From Silurus meridionalis (Eukaryota; Chordata; Actinopteri; Siluriformes; Siluridae), in NCBI RefSeq assembly GCF_014805685.1, contig NC_060887.1, positions 32,414,463 through 32,478,462 on the forward strand: 64,000 bases of DNA, in the 5' to 3' direction. The translations under genes were made by a program, and so were the position numbers. Under the pieces are notes generated by a model. It searched no databases, was not told the origin of the DNA, and saw only the letters and a program-made list of their open reading frames with translations. Positions 12,605 through 24,544 of this stretch are shown here, piece after piece; the first letter of the stretch is position 1; each line of letters starts with the position of its first letter.

Positions 12605-12965
12605 AACTATGAGAGACAAAATGAGAAAAAAAATCCCGAAAATCACATTTTTAAAGAATTTACTTGCAAATTATGGTGGAACATAAGTATTTGGTCACCT
12701 ACAAAAAAGCAAGTTTTCTGGCTCTCACAGACCTGTAACTTCTTCTTTAAGAGGCTCCTCTGTCCTCCACTTGTTACCTGTATTAATAGCACCTGTTTGA
12801 ACTCGTTATCAGTATAAAAGACACCTGTCCACAACCTCAAACAGTCAGACTCCAAACTCCACTATGGCCAAGACCAAAGAGCTGTCAAAGGACACCAGAA
12901 ACAAAAAGACTATTGCAGGAGTGACAGTCATTGTAAAGGCTAAACAGAAAATAAATTTGAGGTGG
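12605..12965 (+). mobile_element. Tc1-like transposon 5' fragment
   Basis: It carries GGAACATAAGTATTTGGTCA, then CACTTGTTACCTGTATTAAT, AGTATAAAAGACACCTGTCC and CACTATGGCCAAGACCAAAG. This is the leader and start region of a different fish Tc1 subfamily, with ATGGCCAAGACC close to the transposase start. No catalytic part is present. Confidence 0.65.
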
Positions 12966-13006
12966 AGGCGAGGGGAGAATGTCCTCAATGTAGCATAAGT
13001 TGGAAG

Positions 13007-13728
13007 CAGAGGTGGGAAGTAATGAAGTACAAATGCCTCGTTACTGTACTTAAGTAGATTTCTCTGGTATCAGTTCTTCAACTTTTTACTTTTACTCATT
13101 GAATTCTTTACACAAATATCTATACTTTCTACTTCTTACATTTTCAAACCAGACTCGTTACTTTAGTTTCAATCTATTTGGTAAAATGATCAGTATTTTT
13201 TTTCTTCTCATTGTGCGACCTTTTGGAGCACATCAACCTATTTCTTTTCATTGCGCGTCTTTTTCAAACTTCTACTGGTGTATCATTTCCTGGCTCTCAA
13301 ATACCACTGACTTGGTTTATGAAGCTAACAATCAGCAAGGCAGAAGGCAATAAGAAGTCTGGGGTTAACGTGGGTGAGACAGAGGGAGTCAGTGATGTAA
13401 ACATGAGAACAGAGACATTCCTGATCATCATCATCTTTTCTCTGCTTGTCTTCTATATGCGGATGTTCAGCCTGAATACATTCATTAGATAACTAAATTT
13501 GAAATTATTTTATATTAATATAATGTGAGGTCCAATTACCAGTGTGACACTAAAACAGGTAGTAGTAATGACTACTTTTTACTAAATAACAAGTCAGAGC
13601 TCAAACTTCTTTACTTTAACTTGAGTAATAAAGTGTAGTCAGAACTTCAACTTTTACCAGAGTCTTTTAAAACATGAGTATCCGTGCTTCTACTTGAGTC
13701 AAGACTGTGTGTACTTTTGCTATATCTG
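13007..13728 (+). mobile_element. hAT-like non-autonomous element
   Basis: It begins CAGAGGTGGGAAGTAATGAA and ends CTTTTGCTATATCTG, with many AGTAC/ACTTT motifs inside both ends. The flanking 8-mers GTTGGAAG (left) and GTGTGAAG (right) match at 6 of 8, consistent with an aged 8-bp target duplication. A second copy of its right portion is at 63665-63943, and a related element is at 19533-20203. Confidence 0.65.
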
Positions 13729-15125
13729 GTGTGAAGAGACATACAACTTCCAACGATTTTAGCAGAAAAGGCGGAGCAATGTCCTCATCTAAGCAGGTAA
13801 GTAAAGTGATGTCCTGAGCATTGTCCTCGGCTAAACAAGATGGCTGACTGATATCCTAAACCAAGCAGAATGGCAGTCCATGGCAGAGCAAAACGACAGA
13901 GTGACATCCAAGACTGGGAAATTTGATTTTATTATTCTGTCATGTTCTCAAAGTCATGTGAGGGTGCAGTGGCCGATGGGAAACGTAGTCCAGGGTCATA
14001 ATCCGGTCACAGAGTCTCTCATAGATGTTTAAGTAAGACTGTGATGGTTATAGCATGTAATTTTATCTTTATTAAATTATTTGGGAAGAGACCCATCAGG
14101 AGGGAAATTGTTCTTCAGAAGATAAATGTGCTCTGTCAGAAGAGCTTGTGTTGGTGGGGGTTTGAATCCTTTTCAAGGGTCAAACAAATCATAAAATCAT
14201 AATAACTGTCAAACAAAGAGCTAACAGATTTCCTTTTGATTCTTTTAATATTGAAAAAAAAATGTAATTATTACATTTCTCCTTTCTCTTCTTTTCTTTT
14301 TTTATTATTATTATTGTTATTGTTGTTGATATTAGTATGCATGCTACGCTTCCGTTATCCTCATTCGACTTCCCAAATCTGTGATGCAAACCCGGTCCCG
14401 TGAAACACGGCACGTATTTCATAGCTGAGCTTCAACAAACACTGCTGCTTTCTCTGCTAATATTGACCACTGCTAAATACTGTCACATGATTTTATGTGC
14501 TCAAACAAGAGGAGTTCACTGCAGAAAAAACATCTAGTCTGTCCAGTCTGATACTATGATACTACAGTTCCTCTCATGTTTTTTACCAAACCTGATTCAC
14601 AGACGTTAAAAAATGAGACCTGTTATAAAGCTCAAGGCCGATTATGACATCATCAGACTCACACCCGAGGCGCTCTTATTTTACTGAAAGTCACTCAAAT
14701 GATGGTGTTGTGCAATTGTGTCACTTTTACACGTAATAAATCAATGAGTGAAGTCATTCAGTTGTAGTGGTTGAGTAATAATTTATAATTACTCATATAG
14801 AAATGATGAAAAATATACATCATTTATATAAAACAAATCTATTTAGTATGTCTGTTTTACATAAGTAGGAATTTATCATCCTGTTCTACCAAAAATTGAA
14901 TAAATATCACAAAAAAAACCAACAGAATCAATATCAATAAATGTCGGTTTTCTTACAATTAATTGCTTAAAAAAATAAAAGCTAAAGCTTTTGCTTTAAG
15001 CAGTAAAATGTGGGTATTCATTTTATTTAAAGCCTTGTATCTATCGCTATGTTTTTTATGTAAAAATGTTAAAGTAGTTGATGGTGCAAGTGTATGACAA
15101 TAAACCTTACCAACATTTAGGAATC
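13729..15125. other. Spacer without recognised genes
   Basis: AT-rich unique-looking sequence; no splice-bounded coding frame or clear transposon terminus seen. The piece at 15070-15115 (TGTATGACAATAAACCTTAC) resembles a retroposon 3' tail. Confidence 0.45.
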
Positions 15126-15592
15126 TTATACAGAGTGACCTGTGGTGAGACCTGCGATGTTGTATGGTTTAGAGACAGTGGCATTGAGTAAAAGACAGGA
15201 GGTGGAGCTGGAGGTAGCAGAGCTGAAGATGTTGAGGTTTTCGTTGGGAGTGACGACAATGGACAGGATTAGAAATGAGTTTATTAGAGGGACAGCGCAT
15301 GTAGGACGTTTTGTTGACAAGGTGAGGGAGGAGCGATTGAGATGGTTTGGACATTTGTAGAGGAGAGACATGGGTTATATCGATAGGAGAATGCTGAGGA
15401 TGGAGCCGCAAGGTAGGAAAGTAGGAAGGCCAAGGAGGAGGTTTTGTGGATGTGGTGAGGGAAGACATGCAGGTAGTTGATGTGAAAGAGGCAGATGTAC
15501 AGGACAGGGAGGTATGGAGACGGATGATCTGCTGTGGCGACCCCTTATGGGAGAAGCCGAAAGAAGATGAAGAAGAAGAGGAGTGTCATAAT
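15126..15592 (+). mobile_element. LINE 3' end (5'-truncated non-LTR retrotransposon)
   Basis: The frame from 15142 reads MLYGLETVALSKRQEVELEV, then LKMLRFSLGVTTMDRIRNEF and VREERLRWFGHL, the C-terminal part of a LINE reverse-transcriptase protein. It is followed by a non-coding 3' end GGCGACCCCTTATGGGAGAA and a GAAGAA-rich tail. A stop (TAG) breaks the frame just after WFGHL. The same family is at 49420-49734 and 52612-54474. Confidence 0.85.
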
Positions 15593-15670
15593 GATGGTAG
15601 TAAGAGGTAAACTGGTTAAGGTAGGACACCACTAAAGGCCTAGGTATGAAATGCACAGTCTGCTATTGAC

Positions 15671-15898
15671 ACAAACTATTTGGTTAAAAAGTTTGTGGAC
15701 ACCTGACATTTACTCTGCAAAATGGTATAAATGTAATGAAATATACTGAATGACAAAAATGTATTCGCTCCCAAAATGTAGTGGCGTGTCTTCCCAGAAG
15801 AGTGGAGATTATTATAGTACCTGAAGGGAGACTAAATGGAATGTTAAATGTAGGGATGTAATGGTGAGGTGTTCACAAACATTTAACCATATAGTGAC
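15671..15898. mobile_element. Short Tc1-derived MITE
   Basis: The left end is ACTATTTGGTTAAAAAGTTT then GTGGACACCTGAC; the right end, GGTGTTCACAAACATTTAAC then CATATAGTG, is its approximate reverse complement. The core keeps TCTTCCCAGAAGAGTGGAG, shared with the larger Tc1-derived copies. It is a strongly deleted member of that family. Confidence 0.7.
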
Positions 15899-16639
15899 TT
15901 AAGCAAATTTAGTAGCTAATTGGTATCATGACATCATTTCCTGCAGGAAAATAATGGCCAGTACATTGCAAAGAACCCGAAGAATTGTGACATTTATCTA
16001 ATTAGCAGTATAGCCTAGAGCATAATAGTGAAGGCACTGATTGAAGGACATTTTGAAGGGTAAATGCTCATAGCAGCTGTTTGTAGGATCATCAGGGAAA
16101 AAAGACATTCAGTAAGGTATTGAATTACCGAAGGGACCAACTGATGCATGGGACACTATGTTCCCCTGGATAATTTATTCACAAAGCAGAAGTTTGTAAA
16201 GAGTTTGTTATAATTATAATATGCACAAATAAAAAATGATCTGTACAACCTGTACAATAAAGTTAGTCAAAATATAAACAGAGTTGAGTTACACTACATT
16301 GCTAGTGCATTTAAATAAACAGTTCCAGTTTTTTTTTTTTATAAATAATATGCAGTTTATACAGTGGCAGGCCATCAGGGCTAGCAAGACCTTCTCAGCT
16401 TGCCTAAGCGCTATAATAACTACTGACTTACATTTTAATATATTTTTAGCCATGAATTTTTATTATATTCCCAATAGTCTATTCTCCTCATTTCATAGCT
16501 TTTCTCCTAAGTTGAAGTTTCTATCAAATCAGATTTCAGTTCATCACGTGTTGCCGTAACGCCAGGCTGTGAGCATGCTTCTTCATGAACCATTTACACT
16601 TTTGCGATAGAAATGCATGGAAAAGACGGGTTCATTTAA
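15899..16639. other. Spacer without recognised genes
   Basis: No coding, RNA or transposon signal was recognised in this AT-rich stretch. Confidence 0.45.
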
Positions 16640-16860
16640 TTAGATTGGATTGGATTAGATTAGCTTCAACTTTATAGTCATTGTGCAATGTACATGTACA
16701 GAGCCAATGAAATGCAGTTAGCATCTAACCAGAAGTGCATAAGTGGTGTATTTACAATAGATAAATAAGGTATGAGGTCCATATATACAGGAATGAGGGT
16801 GATTAATGTACACACACCATATATTATTACCTACTGCACGTTCTGTACATTAATATATTG

Positions 16861-16936
<76 letters not shown>
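16640..16936 (+). repeat. Retroposon-like tail followed by a long (TA)n
   Basis: ACTTTATAGTCATTGTGCAA, AATGAAATGCAGTTAGCATC and ACCAGAAGTGC resemble a LINE/SINE 3' segment common in fish. A (TA)n run of about 36 units follows at 16862-16935. Confidence 0.55.
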
Positions 16937-16939
<3 letters not shown>

Positions 16940-18373
16940 GAGGATAATATTAATGCTGCTGCTACAGATGATGTATTAGGGCAGTGCAGCTGTGGCTGCA
17001 TTGAAAGGAGACTTGTTGAATTGGGTTTCTTACTTTAGTAATGACGCTCATTCTCACTGAATGAGATACTTGTCTGTGATGCATCGCTCTGTTGTTCCGC
17101 GTTTCTGTATAATATTGATGGTTTCTTTAGCTGTGGTGTCATGATGGAATTAAGAGGTAGATAGATTCAGGTAGGACACCACTGAAGGCCTGCTGCTCGG
17201 GTTGTACATGAGCTGTCTACATTTGTATAAGAACTCAGCTAAATTATATTCTTGAGCATAAAAATGCTGTATAAGCAATTTTGCACTGAAGTGAAAGAGC
17301 AACCTGTCCATTATACTGTGATCGTTAAGCATACGATTTGCATGTCATTATGGATTTGCTCTGCTTTTGAACAAGGAAAACATTTTCTGACCTCAAAACA
17401 TTATCTGATACTAATTCTATTGGTCATTTTTAAGTGTTTAGTTTCATTAAAGCACTATTTAAATATACATTTTATAACCTCTTTATCTTATGTACCTCAA
17501 AAGGATTGAAGTGTTATCACTATTTACTATTGCTACTATAGGAAAAACCCAATATTGAACATTAATACTATTCATTAATAATAATGGCCTCAAATGCTGA
17601 TAATGATAATGTGAGATATTTGCATCGGATTTTACTATTAGAACTTAAAAATAGATATCAATAAATAAATACAAATAAATAAATTAATCAATAAATAGAA
17701 ACTTTGCTAAGTATCAAGTATTTAAATGTTTGGGGTTTTTTTTTGCAAACCAACACCATGTTTGCAACATCATATTATATGTTCACATATTTTTGTGTAT
17801 TGCTTTTGCACTATAGTAACATTGTAATGTATGCCTTATTCCCTAATCATTTTGCCATTGGCTGCTGGAAGGGTTTACAGAGTAAGAACTTCATTGTATT
17901 GTGTAAAAGTATGATTCCTGTACATACGGCAATACACTTGTGAATCTTGAATTACAATTATAAAAAAAAAAATCCACTTTTTTATTTATTTATGCATTTA
18001 ATAAAGAAATCTGTCCGATCTGTCCACTGTTAAATCAGCAAATCACTGTATCAACAAGTAGAGCACAGTGTCATGTCTGTTGCAAAAGATTTTATTTCTG
18101 GCTCTCGTGTTAAATGTTCACCTTCACTAGTGTTATTCTACCTCATACTCACAGCTGAGAGTCAGACACACACATCTTACATCTCAATTTTTGCACTAAC
18201 TAACAGCTCAAATCTGAAAACAGGTTGCCAGGGAAACATGATTAAATTGCAGTGAAAGAGTTATAGCACACAAAGACAGAGAGATAAAATGTTCTCCTGT
18301 TTTTGCACTATGTACTACATCCAGCAATGAAATGGAAAACAATAAATAAATACAGGATATGAGAACGAGAGAG
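16937..18373. other. Spacer with a retroposon-like tail
   Basis: No gene is seen. At about 17870-17945, AAGAACTTCATTGTATTGTG and GGCAATACACTTGTGAATCT resemble the 3' end of an old LINE. A 57-bp piece near 17140-17200 is shared with 15594-15650. Confidence 0.4.
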
Positions 18374-18619
<246 letters not shown>

Positions 18620-19163
18620 GCCCACCCCCTACGCCCACCCCCACCCCTACGTCCCCCTACTTCTTCTATTGAATGCTTTGGTGAAAATATGTAAATAATC
18701 ATTCCAATAAAATACTTTGATATTGATGTATGAATGTATACATCAATAATGTATACATCAATAAATATATAAATTAACAGTACTGTGCAAAAAGCAAAAA
18801 TTTTAGGCAGGTGTGAAAAACAAAAAAAGTGAGAATGCCTTTAAAAATAAAAGTGTAGATTATTATTATTTTTTTTCCATCAATGAACAAAATAGAAAGT
18901 AAATGAACAGAAGAGAAATCCAAATCAGATCTATATTGTGTGACTACCCTTCTGGCATTCGATTCTTAATTTTGCACACTTTGCACACAAAGTCAGGGAT
19001 TTTGTAGGATCAGATTCAGGTATATGATTAACCAATGATACCAAGCAGGTGCTAATGATCATCAGCTTCATATGTGGGTTGAAACGCAGTCGTTAACTGA
19101 AACAGAAACAGGTGCGTAAGCTGAGACTGTGGAAGACAGTTTTATGTCACAGGCCATACAAGA

Positions 19164-19385
19164 TTGAGCACAGCAACAAGACATAAGGTCATTATACTGT
19201 ATCACCAAGGTCTCCTCCAGCCAAAGATTTCAGAGAAGCCTGGGGTTACAAGATGTGCTTTCCAAGCTATTTTGAAGAAGCACAAAGACACAGGCAATAT
19301 TGAGGACCGTACATGCAGTGGTCGTCCAAAGAAACGTAACGCAGCAGATGAAAACACATCGTGTCTACTTTCCTTTGACATCTGA
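19164..19385 (+). pseudogene. Tc1 transposase N-terminal fragment
   Basis: The frame reads TATRHKVIILYHQGLLQPKI, then VTRCAFQAILKKHKDTGNIE and RTCSGRPKKRNAADE. This is the paired-like helix-turn-helix followed by the GRPR-type linker of Tc1 transposases, which binds the terminal repeats. The frame breaks after about 70 residues. The catalytic portion continues beyond a nested insertion. Confidence 0.85.
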
Positions 19386-19532
19386 AGATATCCAGCAGTG
19401 CCATCAGCAAAGAACTGGCAGAAACCAGTGGGTACACTTGTCTACTGTGAATCGTGGTCAAAAAGCCATACCTCCAATATGGAACCAAAGATAATCGCAC
19501 AACTATGCACAAAAAAAAGGAACTGGGGTGCA

Positions 19533-20203
19533 ACATTGGTGGACAGTAACAAAGTAAATGTAGTGTACTTAAGTATCTTCTTCACGTATCTGTACTTTAC
19601 TGAAGTATTTCCATTTGGGAAGATTTTTTTATTTGAACTTCAGTACATTTTAAAGCCAAATGTCTTCCTTTTCTGGATTGGTATCCAGGGTTTGCAAAAT
19701 ATACATCAAAATGTATTTTAAATAAAAATACCCAACACCTTAACTTTTAGTGCATCGAAATAAACTACAAAATACAGCAGCCACACCATGTATCAAAATA
19801 AACGACTGTATTATTGTATTTTAAAACAAACAAACTTTTACAAGGGAGCATGAAATTTCTTCGCAAACCTTCCATCAATTTGTTTGATCTACTGTATCCC
19901 TTCACCATTACACTGACTCGGTTGATTAAGTAAACAATGTCTGATAGCAACAGCGTTTCTCTGTCTGAGTCACGCGATAAACTGATATATACAAACCATT
20001 TAACAGATCAAATATTCACATACATTTCCCTGTGATCTGTTTGACTGATTATCGTTCTATTAATAGATTTGTGTCTTGTGATAAAAATGATAATACGACA
20101 CTATAAATCATAGTACTGTAGATACTTAAGTACATTTGAAAGCAAATACTTGTTAAAGTTCAAGTTTAAGGAGAACTCAAGTACATGGTTTGTGTTGTAC
20201 CAT
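19533..20203 (+). mobile_element. hAT-like element nested in Tc1
   Basis: It starts ACATTGGTGGACAGTAACAA and ends GTACCATT, with ACTTAAGTA motifs inside both ends. The flanks GGGGTGCA (19525-19532) and TGGGTGCA (20204-20211) match at 7 of 8, an 8-bp target duplication typical of hAT. The Tc1 sequence resumes immediately afterwards with CAGAAAAGTGGCAGCAGGTG. Confidence 0.75.
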
Positions 20204-20519
20204 TGGGTGCAGAAAAGTGGCAGCAGGTGCTTTGGATAGATGAGTGAAAATCTGAAATATTTGATTTTACAAATGATGTTGGAGATCTGGTCAGGATTAA
20301 CGGTGTCCTCACTGCTGAGAAATACAAGCAGAAACTTATCTATCATGCAATACCACCAGAGAGGCATCTGATTGGCCCCAAATGTATTCTGCTGCAGGAC
20401 ATTGACCCCAAACACACAGCTAATGTTGTTAAGAACTATCTTCAGCGTAGAGGAGAACTGATGCTTGATTTAATTGGGATTTCTCTTCTGTTCATCTACT
20501 TTGTTAATAGGTAAAAAAT

Positions 20520-20854
20520 TCTATCTATATATTTAGTTCATTTTGTTGAACTTCAGCTCATACACAGGTCATCTCTAGACCTACTGTATGAACTAACTTG
20601 AGAATAGAGAACATGTGGTTTACAGGATACATCAATGATTAAATGAAAATGTGTGGAATGCAACCACTGTCAGGGAAGGAGAGTGGTCTAGGGCAGGGGA
20701 TCTAGTGCATTAACCTGTCAGCCCCCTAGTCACACGTTCACACACACACGCGCGCACGCACACACACTGTTAAAATGGTCTCACCTCCCCTGTATGACCC
20801 ACTGATAAACTTTGTGTACTCTAGACCCATTCTGTGCTCTGATTGAGACTCTGG
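20520..20854 (+). other. Upstream region of ppp1r3g with likely 5' UTR splice acceptor
   Basis: No gene to about 20740, then a CA-rich/CG run. TTTGTGTACTCTAG (20811-20824) looks like a 3' splice site, so the exon probably starts at 20825 with a short 5' UTR before the start codon and a non-coding first exon further upstream. I could not locate that exon or a promoter. Confidence 0.4.
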
Positions 20855-21574
20855 ATGATCAGCACGGTGGACATGACTCAGTCGGTGGTTTCGTCGCTGG
20901 TGTTACAGAACGGTCATGGAGACGACGATGAGCCAGACGACTCCGAGCCCGAGGACATTTACCTGCGGGACAGGCGCAGGGCCAAGTCTCTACCGGCGTA
21001 CCCCGAGCAGGCCGATCTGTTCAGCCGTCTGTCCGAACGCTGCAGGAAGCGGGTCAAGTTCGCCGACGCCCTCGGCTTGAGTCTGGCCAGCGTGCGGCAC
21101 TTCAGCATCGCCGAGGATCCCCAGGTGCCCTCCAAGGTGTTCGCCGCGCTCCGCCCGCGCCCCGCGCTCCACCAGGCGGAGGCGCCGCAGTCGGCGGAGT
21201 TGCGCGTCGCGCCGGAGGTCGCGGAGGCGCGCGCGCTCCGCCGCCGCGTCGCGCTCGAGAGCGCCTCGTTGTCCGGGTGGTGCGTGCGCGGGCTCGTGCG
21301 CGCCGGCGCCGCAGTCGACGCCGAGGTCGAAATCGAAGTCGGCGTGCGCTACACGTTCAACCGCTGGGCGTCGTTCTCCGACGCGGCCGCCGCGCCCGTG
21401 CCTGGGGAGAGCGCGTCCGGCGGCCGCAGGTTCGCCTTCGCGGTGCACGTGCCGCCTTTCCTCGAGCCGGACGCCAGGGTCCACTTCGCCGTGTACATGA
21501 GGACCGAGCGCGGGGAGTTCTGGGACAACAACGACGAGCAGAACTACTGCGTCGAGTGTGGCGGCATGCTGTGA
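20855..21574 (+). CDS. ppp1r3g: Protein phosphatase 1 regulatory subunit 3G-like (glycogen targeting)
   Basis: Glycogen-targeting subunits bring the PP1 catalytic subunit to glycogen particles, where it activates glycogen synthase and inhibits phosphorylase. The frame encodes 239 residues in one coding exon. RRAKSLPAYP (about 41-50) is the conserved basic SLP segment. The PP1-docking RVxF motif is RVKF at 66-69, within KRVKFADALGLSLASVRHFS. The next residues, IAEDPQVPSKV, match the 3G member best. A CBM21 carbohydrate-binding domain spans about 130-234: VRYTFNRWASF near 164-174, RFAFAVHVP, then FAVYMRTERGEFWDNNDEQN and a final NY. It is shorter than human PPP1R3G (about 358) mainly in the N-terminus and linkers. 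Start choice: ATG at 20855 has a poor context; the in-frame ATG at 20873 has G at -3 and would give 233 residues. The open frame also runs upstream from a TTG. The CDS is far richer in GC than its surroundings. lyrm4 follows, convergent. Confidence 0.9.
   Translation: MISTVDMTQSVVSSLVLQNGHGDDDEPDDSEPEDIYLRDRRRAKSLPAYPEQADLFSRLSERCRKRVKFADALGLSLASVRHFSIAEDPQVPSKVFAALRPRPALHQAEAPQSAELRVAPEVAEARALRRRVALESASLSGWCVRGLVRAGAAVDAEVEIEVGVRYTFNRWASFSDAAAAPVPGESASGGRRFAFAVHVPPFLEPDARVHFAVYMRTERGEFWDNNDEQNYCVECGGML
20930..21570. other. CpG-dense, GC-rich island coinciding with the ppp1r3g CDS
   Basis: CG dinucleotides and GC-ending codons are packed from about 20930 to 21570, in sharp contrast to the AT-rich flanks. 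The composition stops at the stop codon. Long open frames on the opposite strand here are by-products of this composition. Confidence 0.8.
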
Positions 21575-24544
21575 ACACACCAAAAAAGTCTACACGTGGG
21601 TTTCTCTACTAGTTGGACACAGCTGCTTTTACTCAAAGCCAGTAGCTATTTATAATAGTCAATTCTATTTCTAACATTTACCATTAAAACAAGACATGAG
21701 CTACATATTGGCACACTTTCGGTCTGACCTGACCCAAAAAAGTCCAGTAAGCTCATTTCCACTAGGTAACATGTCGTGTTACAGTGCACCAATATGACAC
21801 TAACTCTATATTTATCTATCAGCTTGGGTCTAGTAGACCATTTGTCACTTGGGGGTCACATGAGCTAAACATGGTGGACACCATGGCAATATGACCAACA
21901 CTAACCTGATGCTGGATATGCCTCAGACGTGTAACTCTGAATTTCTGAGAAAACAAACAAAAAGCCCCTACAAGTCAGAATTTCTTGTAAAGTCGGGAAG
22001 GTCTTCTCAACCTTGAGTTAAACAAGTGACGTCATATGAACGTGGCTGCTCGCATCGTCAACTGTAGGCAATTTAGGACTGTAGGTACAAGTAACTACTT
22101 AACAATCGCATTACAACATACAGGAACATTCTCTTGTAAAATATGTGTATAGTGTTATGATGAGGTGAATATACATCACTCATCATAGTTACCTGCGGAC
22201 ATACGGAGGTCAAATATTATGCAATTTTGTCCTAATTTCGTCCTAAATTGTTGTTTTGAGATGACAATTGCAATTGGGGGTAGCTCAAGTTGTACAGTCA
22301 CTGAACCAAACATATCTGATTGTATTATGTAAAGTAGACAGGACTGCTCAAAATGTCCCCACAAATCAAATCAAGCGAATATTGTGTTAAAAAAGACTAA
22401 CTGGGTGGTTTATATTAGCTAACATGACAGCTTGATTTATGGGCATTTAAATACACCTGCATTGTGTGTAGCATTGTAACAAGTGTAGAACTGTTGTCTT
22501 GCACACATTAAATCAGTGCCATAACACTTTACGGTCTGGTAACTGCTTCAGCACACACTTCTGTTTAACTCGTGGGGTCTTTACTGAGAAATTAAAACTG
22601 TAATTGATATATAACTGTTAGGAATCTGAAAAAAAAGACAGAAGTAAAAGGGAAGACAATACAATACTACTAACTCCAAACCTTTTACAAAACAGTCAGG
22701 TTACATGAATAACCAAGTGTATAGTGTAGAAGGTGAAACCAAGTCCTCACAAATCAGTCCAGTTTGTGTTATAAAGAAAAACACGACCAAATTTGTCAAG
22801 CCACAGTTTAGGATCTTATTATTTTTATTTTATTTCGAATTAAAACCTTAAAATTAGGTTCTTTGCCACACCAAGTTTAGCAGCAACTTTCTGATCCTCA
22901 ACACGGAGGTATGTATGTTCAGTGGATCTTGTGAACCTTGAAGTTTCCAGGGACATGACCCATTTTCGATCCTGAATCCATAAAGCCTTCTACCTTTGAG
23001 AGTGCATATTATGTTGTATATTGTTTTTACACGCTCTGATGAAAAGAGTTGGTTTAATTTGAGGGGGTTTTGTAAAATTGTAGGCCTCAAACCACAATAC
23101 TGTATATGTCAATTTCTATGTATAATACAGCTATTGATTGTAGCATAATTCTTCCAAAAGCGAATAAACCAAAGTATGCATCGAAGAGACTATAATTAGT
23201 GGAAAGTAGCACGTGTGTTATTAAAAAATCTTGTATTTTTGTGTATTTATTGTATTTTCGTAGAAATTTATGGAACATTCTGGAAACGAAGGTGGTGCTT
23301 TGTGAAAAACCGAATACAGTGATGCCACCGAGTCTGTTGTAACAATGTATAGATCTATTAATAATAAAAACAGAAATGTTGAAAAGGCACAAATTCTACT
23401 TCATTACACAATTAGCAGCAAAGTGTATCTTTTACACCATTTGAGCTGATGCAGTTATAGAGAGCGATTTAGGATTTGCATTTTTACCACTGAGCAGTTT
23501 GCTCAAGTGGTAGCTTGGTGGTGAAGGGATTAAAACTCATAACCTTTTCAATTATAAGCCCAAAACCTGAGCTTCTGCTTCTCCATGTCTATCCTAATGA
23601 ATCTCAGTACCACATATAAAAGCAGGACATTGTGTAAATGAAGTGAGTGAATATAAGGGAAGCTTCTATACACTTACATAAAAAGGCAATAGTGGGGGAA
23701 AAAGCTAACTACAAACAGAAAGTGTTCAGCTGAATGTCCTGTCCCTTGAGCTTGACACAGACTGTTTTCAATCGTTACTATCCAAAGGTAAAAAAAAAAA
23801 AAAAAAAGAAAAAGCTGAGCAATATGGTTCAGAGATAAACGTGAAACACTCTGGGGAGAGAAACAAACTATGGTGCAATATCTGTATGGCTGTTTTGAGG
23901 GGAAAAGTCCTTTTTGAACATAACCTGATGCTTTGTATATGTGAAAAGTTTCAAAAAGGTTTACATCATGTAAGGAATTAGCTCTTAGATAAAGGTCCAT
24001 CTCTGAAGTAATCACAACAACAAAAAAACCAGACTTACTTTTGCTTGTAAGTGCAAACAAGATGAAAAGTAGGTGTTTCAGCTCCGTTTGCACTTTTAAA
24101 ACCATCGTTTTCTTCGGTTTGTTTCTCCCTTGTTATTTCGCTTGCTGTTTCAGCTTTAAGCATTGCAAATCTCTTCTCTTCACTAACAAGAAGGGTTTTT
24201 CTCAACCGTCCATCACGCCACACAAATTTATTCCGACCACTTTGATGTGCACAGCCTTCAAGCTGCATTTGCTAATCGGTATGAGACATGAAGCTCCATT
24301 AGGACATTGTTTCTTCTGCTTGAATTGTAGATGATGTGGAATTAAAGTGGTTTTCTCACACACGGTATTGCAACCGACAGTTTCATTAACCCATCACACT
24401 CTGCGTTATGTGAGGCGCCATTTCTGATACGAATTACAGCCCAGTATAATTTAGCTTAGTCAAGTTAGATGAGCATCTGATGTAGGGTTTATCTTCAGGG
24501 ATTAAAGAGGAAGTGTCACATATGAGTCCCTGAACAAACACAAT
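21575..24544. other. ppp1r3g 3' UTR and spacer
   Basis: No further coding exon recognised. Possible polyadenylation signals ATTAAA near 21683 and 22507 are not decisive. A degraded minus-strand SINE seems present at about 23435-23600 (TTGCTCAAGTGGTAGCTTGG, ACTCATAACC). The rest is AT-rich and unassigned. Confidence 0.4.

Larger units (their letters stand above)
18777..20519 (+). mobile_element. Tc1 transposon, interrupted by a hAT-like insertion
   Basis: The left end is CAGTACTGTGCAAAAAGC then TTTTAGGCAGGTGTGAAAAA, a typical Tc1 terminus. A long inverted repeat remains between about 18885-18925 and 20466-20510 (GGATTTCTCTTCTGTTCAT on the right). The transposase N-terminus lies at 19164-19385 and the catalytic-domain remnant GHDIDPKHTA-like (QDIDPKHTANVVKNYLQRR) at about 20396-20455. 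The middle is split by a 671-bp element with a target duplication. Frameshifts make it inactive. Confidence 0.85.

Noticed and set aside
20990..21583. 197-residue open frame on the minus strand opposite ppp1r3g
   Set aside because: It is a by-product of the GC-rich coding strand; it has no domain resemblance and the plus-strand frame carries clear RVxF and CBM21 features.
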